Assembly (NCBI RefSeq): GCF_016508585.1
Contig: NZ_JADVOP010000014.1
Location: 1-64,000 of the forward strand
Direction of reading: 5' to 3'
Length of the DNA: 64,000 nucleotides
Source: Acinetobacter baumannii
GTDB lineage: Bacteria > Pseudomonadota > Gammaproteobacteria > Pseudomonadales > Moraxellaceae
In this document: piece by piece, positions 17,130 through 24,121 of the stretch
Position numbering within the stretch: position 1 is the first letter of the stretch
Layout: every line of letters starts with the position of its first letter
Translations under genes and position numbers: made by a program
Notes under the pieces: generated by a model
Databases searched by the model: none
What the model saw: only the letters and a program-made list of their open reading frames with translations
Told to the model about the DNA's origin: nothing

Positions 17130-18440
17130 TCATGCGCCAAACTCCCTTACGTCAATTTTGCCTGTAACTGCATGAGAGATAATCGAAGCTCGGTATTCTT
17201 TGAGTTTGTCGATAAGTTGATTTTGCTTTTCAATAAGAGTATCTATTTTAGAGTTTTCTATCTCTAGGTGATTAACAATCCCTTGTTGTTCGACTAATGG
17301 TGGAAGAACTACATCAACAATTCCTATTAGATCAGAGCTAATATTAGGAAAATTATCAGTTAGACCCACTCCTAGCATACGAATATTAGTTTGAAATCCA
17401 TGACTAGAAACTAGGTAAAACACAAATTGCTTTATTGCGTAAGATGTTATATCAAGTCTACCTACACGTTGATTAATTAGAGCAAAACTTAACTCTTTAG
17501 GTAAAAGACCAACTTTCCCTAAACTTGCACCCGTCATGCAAAATATCAAATCCCCTGTATAAGCAGAGAATTGATTAAAAACTTTTTTAGTACAGCTATT
17601 AACATAGACAATTTTATCAGTTGAAATAGATTTATCTTGAATATTTGAAATTCGAATTACTGGATAATTACCTTCTTCAAAAAAATCATCACTTGAAAAT
17701 GCAAATCCACCTTTACACCAAAATAATCTTTTGGATTTCACCACTTCCCAATGCTTAGGCACTTCCCCCAACCATTCCACACCACTGTCTTTCATCGGTG
17801 CATTAGGGTTTAAACCTTTGGTCACGGCATGAGAAATAATCGACTTACGCTGTTCTTCCAAAAGCTCAATTAACTTTTCTTGCTTGGCAATAAGGGTGTC
17901 AATTCGGGCAGTTTCGGTGTCGAGAAATGAAACAATGCGTTTTTGTTCATCTTTATTTGGTAAAACAACAGGCATTTTATTTAATTCGTCCATCTTTAAA
18001 GATTGACGCATACCTTCGCCCATCGAATAAAATACTTTCTGTAAGTCGTAAGCACGAAACAAATAATTATAAAAATCTGCATTCTGTTTGGTTTTGACGG
18101 CAATATATGCAGACGTAATAATTCCGTGATACTTTGAGATAGCACTTCTTAAACTACGTTTATCATTTTGCAAATCCGTAAAGCGGAAAACAATATTATT
18201 TGGTTCAATAATTTGATAAGTTTCAAAGGATTCAGGCAATAAACCTTTATTGTCATCAATATTCTTTTCTTTAATATTTCCATAACTTAAAGACAAAACA
18301 TTAGTTTCTTTTAAGCCAATATTTTTCTTTTTGTTTTCATCAAAAAGATAACCAAACCTTTTTAAATTCCAATGTTCAGGTACATCACCTAACCATTCCA
18401 CACCACTTTTTTTATAACTTGGGTATTGTTTAAATTCCAT
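17130..18440 (-). CDS. hsdS: Type I restriction enzyme specificity subunit
   Basis: HsdS sets the recognition sequence through two target-recognition domains. The two-fold internal repeat is clear: SGVEWLGDVPEHW near residue 12 and SGVEWLGEVPKHW near 217 open the two domains. The conserved helical spacers ARIDTLIAKQEKLIELLEE (about 176) and SKIDTLIEKQNQLIDKLKE (about 402) close them, each followed by a SIISHAVT stretch. The domain between each pair differs strongly, as expected for a bipartite asymmetric target. At 436 residues it is full length. The start lies 2 bp after the hsdM stop. The recognition sequence cannot be deduced here. Confidence 0.93.
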   Translation of the reverse strand: MEFKQYPSYKKSGVEWLGDVPEHWNLKRFGYLFDENKKKNIGLKETNVLSLSYGNIKEKNIDDNKGLLPESFETYQIIEPNNIVFRFTDLQNDKRSLRSAISKYHGIITSAYIAVKTKQNADFYNYLFRAYDLQKVFYSMGEGMRQSLKMDELNKMPVVLPNKDEQKRIVSFLDTETARIDTLIAKQEKLIELLEEQRKSIISHAVTKGLNPNAPMKDSGVEWLGEVPKHWEVVKSKRLFWCKGGFAFSSDDFFEEGNYPVIRISNIQDKSISTDKIVYVNSCTKKVFNQFSAYTGDLIFCMTGASLGKVGLLPKELSFALINQRVGRLDITSYAIKQFVFYLVSSHGFQTNIRMLGVGLTDNFPNISSDLIGIVDVVLPPLVEQQGIVNHLEIENSKIDTLIEKQNQLIDKLKEYRASIISHAVTGKIDVREFGA

Positions 18441-18442
18441 TT

Positions 18443-20449
18443 TTAAACCTCCCCAAGCAATTTTGCGACTTCGGCAGACAACTCTTTGATCTCCGCCATA
18501 ATTTCATTTGGGTGGCGTGGCTGCTCGAATACATAGAAATAACGGTTAAAGTTAATTTCATAACCCACTACACCTACTTGACCATCTTTGGCATCAGTAT
18601 AACTGGTATCAATTACCGCATCAGGCGCATGAGGAAGTACCTCTTTTGCCATATAGTCCTCAATATTTTGATTTAAAGGAATATTTTCATAGTCGGTGAG
18701 GTCACTGTCGATTTGTACTTCACCATTAATTTCAACGGCTTCGGCATCAGGATTTTGCACACCAAACGCAGCGATCAAAGCATTCTTTAAGCCCTTACTG
18801 ACTTTGCTGAGTGGTAGATTTTTCAGGAATGTATTCTCAAACCAAGCATAGTCTTTGCTGTCACCAAACTGCTGCTCAATATAAGCTGATACCGCATTTT
18901 GGTCGCTGTCTGATAACTTGCCAAACTCTTTCGATGCTTTAAACGATTCCAGTTTTTCCGCATCAAATTGAAGATCAATCCGTAGAGGGCGCAAGACTTT
19001 GACTCTGCGATAGCCAAAGTCAGTATAGTCAAAGATTTTACTAACCAAACTTTCTTCAAAATCTGCATAAATACGGCTAATTTCATCAATCGAATTTTGG
19101 TCAATAAACTTGCGCTTGTTGCCCTCATTCTTGCGCATAGATGAACCCATGCCTGTAGCATCAATGAGCTGTACTTTGCCTTTGCGCTGTTCAGGTTTAC
19201 GGTTTGAGATTAACCAAATATATGTACCAATACCTGTACGGAAGAAAATATCAGTCGGCAATGCCACAATTGCTTCGAGATAATCATTTTCTAAAATGAA
19301 TCGTCTAATTTCCGACTCGCCTGAGCCTGCACCACCGTTAAACAATGGTGAACCTGATAGCACAATCGCACCACGACCACCACCATTTTCAGGCAGTTCT
19401 AGTTTGGAAATTAGATTTTGTAAAAAAAGCATTGAGCCATCACTGGCTTTAGGCAAGCCCGCACCAAAACGACCACTTAAACCCTTTTCTTTATGCTCTA
19501 ACTGTACGGCTTTGGCATCGTTTGCCCAAGACAGTCCAAAAGGCGGATTGGAACATTGGTAATGAAAACGCTGATCTAAAAAATGATCTTTGCTTAATGT
19601 ACTGCCTAATTTGATATTTTTGGAAAGATCACGACTTGGGTCAGATTCTAATTTTTTGAGTAACATTGCACCCAATGCGACAGCATGAGTTTCTTCTATC
19701 AACTCTTGACCATAAGGCACAAGTACAGGAGCAACACTATATCGGTCTTTATAGCCTTCTACATAGTTCATCATGTCGGTTAAAAAACCCGATGTACCGC
19801 AGGTTTGATCGTAGATGGTGCGAATTAAACCGTTCTTTTGTTCAAACAGCTCATTATCAGGCTCAAGCAATAAAGTTGCTGCTAAATGCACAATATCACG
19901 CGGAGTCATGAAGTCCTCAGACCCCGTACCGACTTCTGCACCAAACTTCGCAATTAAATGTTCATAGACATTACTCATGGTACGGTCAGGCACAACATTC
20001 GGATGTAAGTCGATGGCAGCGAAATTATTGCAAATACGCAGTAATAGATTGGCTTTGGCTAATTTATTAATTGTTGTATTGAAATCAAATTGTTCAAAGA
20101 TGACACGTACATTTTCAGAGAAATTGGCGATGTAATCTTCAAGATTAGCTTTAGTTTTTGTACCACCTAAATTAGAAAGATTATAGGTGGATTTGTTATA
20201 AAACGGATTTGTACTGACATTAGTTAGAATGTCATCAATGGCTAAACCTTGATCTTTAAATTGCGTATAAGTGTTGAGAACCGCTTCTTTCGTTGGCTCA
20301 AGTACACATTCCAAACGTCTTAAAATCGTAAAAGGTAAAATCACCTTGGCGAAATCTATATGCTGAAAGCCACCTCCACGAAGGTCGTTGGCATTACTCC
20401 AAATAAAACTAGCGAGAGTAGATTCGGTATTGTTTGGTGCAGAAGCCAT
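18443..20449 (-). CDS. hsdM: Type I DNA adenine methyltransferase subunit
   Basis: The N6-adenine methyltransferase of the restriction complex, about 668 residues. The N-terminal HsdM_N helical domain contains ASFIWSNANDLRGGGFQHIDFAKVILPFTILRRLE. The SAM-binding motif is DQTCGTSGFLTDMMNY, the catalytic motif is NPPF in YQCSNPPFGLSW, and GRGAIVLSGSPLFNGGAGSGESEIRR follows. I start at ATG 20,449, giving MASAPNNTESTLASF; a TTG start eight codons upstream is possible. The AAGG that best serves as its ribosome site lies within a copy of the element's terminal-repeat motif (20,455-20,473). It is first in the operon hsdM-hsdS-hsdR-transposase. Confidence 0.95.
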   Translation of the reverse strand: MASAPNNTESTLASFIWSNANDLRGGGFQHIDFAKVILPFTILRRLECVLEPTKEAVLNTYTQFKDQGLAIDDILTNVSTNPFYNKSTYNLSNLGGTKTKANLEDYIANFSENVRVIFEQFDFNTTINKLAKANLLLRICNNFAAIDLHPNVVPDRTMSNVYEHLIAKFGAEVGTGSEDFMTPRDIVHLAATLLLEPDNELFEQKNGLIRTIYDQTCGTSGFLTDMMNYVEGYKDRYSVAPVLVPYGQELIEETHAVALGAMLLKKLESDPSRDLSKNIKLGSTLSKDHFLDQRFHYQCSNPPFGLSWANDAKAVQLEHKEKGLSGRFGAGLPKASDGSMLFLQNLISKLELPENGGGRGAIVLSGSPLFNGGAGSGESEIRRFILENDYLEAIVALPTDIFFRTGIGTYIWLISNRKPEQRKGKVQLIDATGMGSSMRKNEGNKRKFIDQNSIDEISRIYADFEESLVSKIFDYTDFGYRRVKVLRPLRIDLQFDAEKLESFKASKEFGKLSDSDQNAVSAYIEQQFGDSKDYAWFENTFLKNLPLSKVSKGLKNALIAAFGVQNPDAEAVEINGEVQIDSDLTDYENIPLNQNIEDYMAKEVLPHAPDAVIDTSYTDAKDGQVGVVGYEINFNRYFYVFEQPRHPNEIMAEIKELSAEVAKLLGEV

Positions 20450-20454
20450 TTTAT

Positions 20455-20522
20455 TTTCAACCTTATTTTGCAATAGTTAAATATTATGCAATAAACGTAG
20501 ATTTTTCAACCTTGAAATGCAA
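20455..20522. repeat. Two internal copies of the terminal-repeat motif before hsdM
   Basis: TTTCAACCTTATTTTGCAA (20,455-20,473) and TTTCAACCTTGAAATGCAA (20,504-20,522) are direct repeats 49 bp apart. They share the core TTTCAACC-N6-TGCAA with the inner face of the left inverted repeat. The first covers the hsdM ribosome-binding region. They lie in the 167-bp divergent region between hsdM and the gene at 20,617. Confidence 0.8.
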
Positions 20523-20616
20523 TATTTAAAAATTTCAAATCTGAGTAATTTTTTATTTCAGAATAAAGACTTAATGTTAAAATTTATCACAGGATAATAA
20601 TTAGGCTTGGTGTGAG

Positions 20617-21282
20617 ATGTCAAATAAGCAAGAAAAAATGACAGCATTTGGACAGTTTCGTATCTTAAAAATTGGAACAAAGTATATTCAAGCTGAACTG
20701 ATCGGTAGTGTAAAAAATTATCAAGCCAAACTTGTCAAAAATGCCGTGCTATCAGATATAGAAATAGGTGCAACCATTTTTCTGCGAGTAAATGATCAAT
20801 CTACCCAAAACAGATACGGCACTAAAGTTCAGTTTGAACCAATTGAGCTTTTAACCGACCAAGCTGAAATTGAGAAATACATTTTGGCTGACAGGAAGCG
20901 AGTAGCAGAAATTTACATTCAAGCAGCACAAGAAAATTTGGATAAAGGTTGGTATAGCGGTGATGCCATAGATAAGGCACTATTTTTTAGCGCAAGCCAT
21001 CCAACTTATAAACCAATCAATATTGAGCTACGCCACAGACGACTCAAAAATATCATTCATGCTTGTTGTAATTATCAGCACAAAACAACAGCACACTTCA
21101 TTCATTTGTGTCGAGCAACTATAGATATGTACAAAGATGAACAACGATTGAGTGATTTGGAATTGAGCCAGTTTGAACAAAGCATCATTAAGATTCAATC
21201 CGATTTGAATTTATCAGAAGAAAATGCTCAACAAAAAGCAAATGAATATTTGAGTCAACTAAAAGGATTATTAAAAAGCTAA
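20617..21282 (+). CDS. Unknown passenger protein of the ISL3 element
   Basis: I do not recognise this 221-residue protein. The first 75 residues look beta-rich, with alternating hydrophobics (FGQFRILKIG, YIQAELIGSV, GATIFLRVND), compatible with a small OB-like barrel. The rest is largely helical, contains a Cys/His patch (IIHACCNYQHKTTAHFIHLC), and ends in a charged helix. There is no signal peptide or membrane segment. It diverges from hsdM and is bracketed by pairs of the terminal-repeat motif (two before, two after). Regulator, anti-restriction or transposition accessory roles are all conceivable; none is shown by the sequence. Confidence 0.75.
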   Translation: MSNKQEKMTAFGQFRILKIGTKYIQAELIGSVKNYQAKLVKNAVLSDIEIGATIFLRVNDQSTQNRYGTKVQFEPIELLTDQAEIEKYILADRKRVAEIYIQAAQENLDKGWYSGDAIDKALFFSASHPTYKPINIELRHRRLKNIIHACCNYQHKTTAHFIHLCRATIDMYKDEQRLSDLELSQFEQSIIKIQSDLNLSEENAQQKANEYLSQLKGLLKS

Positions 21283-21288
21283 ATTCAC

Positions 21289-21352
21289 TTTCAACCTTAT
21301 AATGCAAATTTTAAAAATGATTAGCTCAAGTAGTTTCAACCTTAGATTGCAA
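21289..21352. repeat. Two internal copies of the terminal-repeat motif near the right end
   Basis: TTTCAACCTTATAATGCAA (21,289-21,307) and TTTCAACCTTAGATTGCAA (21,334-21,352) are 45 bp apart, in the same orientation as the right terminus. The first differs from the inner face of the left inverted repeat at only one base over these 19. Confidence 0.85.
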
Positions 21353-21395
21353 AATTAGAGTTTGTTAAGTTAAAAATAAGGTGAGATTTATAAAA

Positions 21396-21420
21396 ATCCC
21401 ACCCTAAAATGCAAATAGCC
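21396..21420 (-). repeat. Right terminal inverted repeat of the element
   Basis: Read inward on the minus strand it begins GGCTATTTGCATTTTAGGG, matching the left terminus at 13 of 13 outer bases and 20 of 25 overall. Confidence 0.9.
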
Positions 21421-21428
21421 GAAAAAAA
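21421..21428. repeat. Target-site duplication, right copy
   Basis: The second gaaaaaaa, directly outside the right terminal repeat and identical to 12,355-12,362. Confidence 0.92.
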
Positions 21429-23872
21429 GTATTGTACCCAATCGAAATCTGCGTTCGGTATATGGTACGGATAGTTCAGTGTTAGATACGCCTCGGGTCG
21501 TTTCTCAGGTCACAGAACAGCAATTTCGTGAAGATGTCATTCGTAGTGCGGATGATCTTGTCAAATACGCACCGAGTATTACACGGGGTGGGGGACAAAA
21601 TTCAAATTTTACGCCACAGATACGTGGACAAAATTCTGAAGTATTTCAAGATAACCAACGTATTTATAGTACACGCCATCCAACAAATTTAAATGCCTAT
21701 GAAGCTGCTGATATTGTTGCAGGACCGACAGGTGTTATTTTTGCGCCCACTTCAGGGTCGGGGGGCTATATCAATTATCTGACCAAAAAGCCGAATTTCA
21801 ACAAGGCTGAAACGGTAGTATCTGGCGTAATTGGTTCAGTATATGCGGGCAAAAGTGCTGAACCTAATTTCTCTCTCAGTGTTGATCATAGTCAACCCAT
21901 TCATGAAGATTTAGCATATCGTGTCAGTGCCACAGCGCAAAAATCAAATGATTATTATGACAATGTCAAAAATAACTATAATGCTTTTTTTGGGGCATTG
22001 GCTTGGCGTCCCAATGAAGGTCTGCGTGTAGATTGGAACATCAGTTATGATGACTACTATGATTTTAATGTCACGCACGGCTGGAACAGGGCCACTCAAA
22101 AAGCAGTGGATCAAGGTCTGTATTATAAAGGCAGAGCAACTCCAATTATTCAAAATGGCTCAAGTTTTTGGTCACCAGTCTTTGAGTCTGGTGCAGCAAA
22201 CTCTAAAGTTATCGGTTGGCAAGAACGACAGAAGAACAGTAAAAATCAATATATTGCTGTAGGGGATATACACACTACAGCATTGCCCAGTGCCAACTCA
22301 GATCAAGCGGGAACAATCCGTGGTTGGGTCTATGATCCAACTATTCCTGGCAATGAATTGGTTAAACTTGATGGCAATGTCTCAGGGCGAAGTGAAGATA
22401 AAAACAGTGCGAAACGGTTTAGTACTCAACTTAAAGTCGTAAAAGATATCAATACACAATGGTCTGTTTCCAACAGTACATTATTTCAAAAAAGTCACGA
22501 TCTTGGAGATTCAGTCGGTAGCTTTTTTACGGATTTAAAACATGATTTGTTTGATCATCGTTTGGAGTTTCTAGGTGATCATAGTTTTGAGCTTTTGGGT
22601 TTAAAAATCAATAATAAAAGTAGCACGGGAGGAAGCTATCGATACGAGAAATTCACATCTTTAGCAGCCAATAACAGTTTTAATATCAACCCCTATGATC
22701 TGACCAATGATCCCTCACAAAAAAATCCAGGGGATTTACTGGGTCTGGTCAACACTGGACACTCAACGGGAAGCTGGATTGGACAAGTCGGAGTTCCCCA
22801 ATATTCTCAATATTTTGGTTATTTGAACCTACCGAGAATGTATCCCATTGGACATGGTTTATATGCTGAAAAAGGTGGATTTCCTCCAAATGGTGGAGGT
22901 GCGGTGTACACAGGCAATGGGTTTTGGGATACTTTCAGTGTTTTTACACAACAGAACTTTACCTTTAATGATGTTTTCGGAATAAATCTAGGAATAAATC
23001 ATAGTTCAATAAAAGCGAAACTTGAGAACCCCTTGGTGTTGACGCAAAGTGATGTCCGATCAGATACCAAGAATTATAGTCTGCTAAGTTATCAGATCAG
23101 TACTTTTGTCAAACCGACGGATAAAAGTACAATATATTTTACCTATGACAGGAGCACTGCATTAAATACTGGTGTTTTTGGTCCATTTTTAATTTGGGGA
23201 GCCGGCAATCAGCTCAATCCCTTGGCTTTTGATAGTCAAAGTGAGTTAAAAGAAGTTGGTGTAAAATACGAGCCTATTGCAGAACAACTTTTTTTGACTT
23301 TGAGTGGATTTGAACAAAAACGTGATTTATCACCTGATACCAATGGCAATATGGCGAGATTTGAGATCAAGGGCATTGAAAGTTCTCTGCGTTGGCAATT
23401 CAAACCCAATATCGCCATAGGTGGAAACTTTAGCTATTTAGATGCTGAATATTCTTCAATTGTACCTTCAGGTTTTTCGCCCTATGGGTTTTATGCAGAT
23501 AATGCAACTGTATGGGGTGACAGTAATGCGCTCAACCTACGTACAGCTGGTCGATATGATGCAGCAGGGATACCAAAATATTCTGCCAGTGCATATGTTG
23601 ACTATCAGCATCAATCGGGTTTTGGCGTGAATCTATCTGGTTGGTGGACAAGTAATTGGTATACGAATTTGAGTCAAACAGTCAAAGTACCCAACAATTA
23701 CAATTTAGACTTGGGACTCTATTATCGTCAGCCACAATGGACAGTCGGATTGAACGTATTGAACTTAACCAATGAGCGTAATTTCGTTAATGGTTTAGCA
23801 GGCGCAAACAGTGAATTTTTACAACCGATGCGTCCTTTGAGTGTTCAGGGGCAGTTTCGCTATCAATTTTAA
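21429..23872 (+). pseudogene. TonB-dependent receptor, remainder of interrupted gene
   Basis: This is the plug and 22-strand barrel part of the receptor whose first 69 codons are at 12,155. It reads in frame from the right target duplication: SIVPNRNLRSVYGTDSSVLD, then the plug (FREDVIRSADDLVKYAPSIT, FTPQIRGQNSE, ADIVAGPTGVIF), then barrel repeats to the terminal PLSVQGQFRYQF with C-terminal Phe. No internal stop or frameshift is seen. A GTG at 21,479 could start translation, but without signal peptide and TonB box the product could not be exported as a working receptor. The plug motif resembles siderophore-type receptors; in this regulon an organosulfur ligand is more likely. Confidence 0.9.
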
Positions 23873-23907
23873 TCATCAAAAAATCAGCACAATATTCACC
23901 CTGATTT

Positions 23908-23934
23908 AGCCATACAGATGTATGGCTTTTTTTC
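23908..23934 (+). terminator. Terminator after the interrupted receptor
   Basis: A perfect 8-bp stem AGCCATAC / GTATGGCT with a 4-base loop is followed by seven T. It lies about 35 bp after the stop codon. Confidence 0.9.
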
Positions 23935-23959
23935 GGTATTTTGTATCGCAACATATACC

Positions 23960-23975
23960 TGTTGAAATAACAACA
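23960..23975. promoter_or_regulatory. Putative sigma-54 activator site (UAS)
   Basis: TGTTG-AAATAA-CAACA is the best-matching copy of the dyad found near the other sigma-54 promoters. Its centre is about 104 bp upstream of the -24 GG. A half site CAACA lies 22 bp upstream in phase. Confidence 0.6.
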
Positions 23976-24069
23976 GCGACGTAATTTAAATGTCTATCTA
24001 ACAGCAGTTGATTCTGCTTAAATTTTATTTATATATTTTAATATATTGAAAAATATAACTTTAAAATAG

Positions 24070-24085
24070 TGGCATGGAAGTTGCC
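24070..24085 (+). promoter_or_regulatory. Sigma-54 promoter of the second TonB-dependent receptor
   Basis: TGGCATGGAAGTTGCC has GG at 24,071-24,072 and GC at 24,083-24,084, spacing 10. The start is expected near 24,096, about 26 bases before the receptor. Confidence 0.82.
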
Positions 24086-24121
24086 AATAACAATAAGAGA
24101 TAAGTTTAAAATGGAGAATCC

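Larger units (their letters stand above)
12363..21420. mobile_element. 9,058-bp ISL3-family element carrying a type I restriction-modification system
   Basis: The ends are imperfect inverted repeats: both begin GGCTATTTGCATT and match at 20 of 25 positions. Both sides are flanked by the 8-bp duplication gaaaaaaa. Inside are hsdM, hsdS, hsdR and an ISL3 transposase in one minus-strand operon, and an unknown gene divergent from hsdM. ISL3-family elements with passenger genes are known (ISPpu12 is an example), but here the passenger is a whole restriction-modification system and the transposase is the distal gene of its operon. There is no second transposase and no internal inverted-repeat pair delimiting a smaller insertion sequence, so the whole unit most likely moves as one. 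The clean duplication and intact genes suggest a recent arrival. Confidence 0.9.

Noticed and set aside
20455..21352. Four short direct repeats of about 19 bp that might be read as a CRISPR array
   Set aside because: Only four units, split into two pairs either side of a gene, with imperfect copies that match the element's own terminal repeat. No cas genes are nearby.
21479..23872. An independent TonB-dependent receptor starting at GTG 21,479
   Set aside because: The frame is open back to the target duplication and fuses exactly with the 12,155 fragment, which supplies the missing signal peptide and TonB box.
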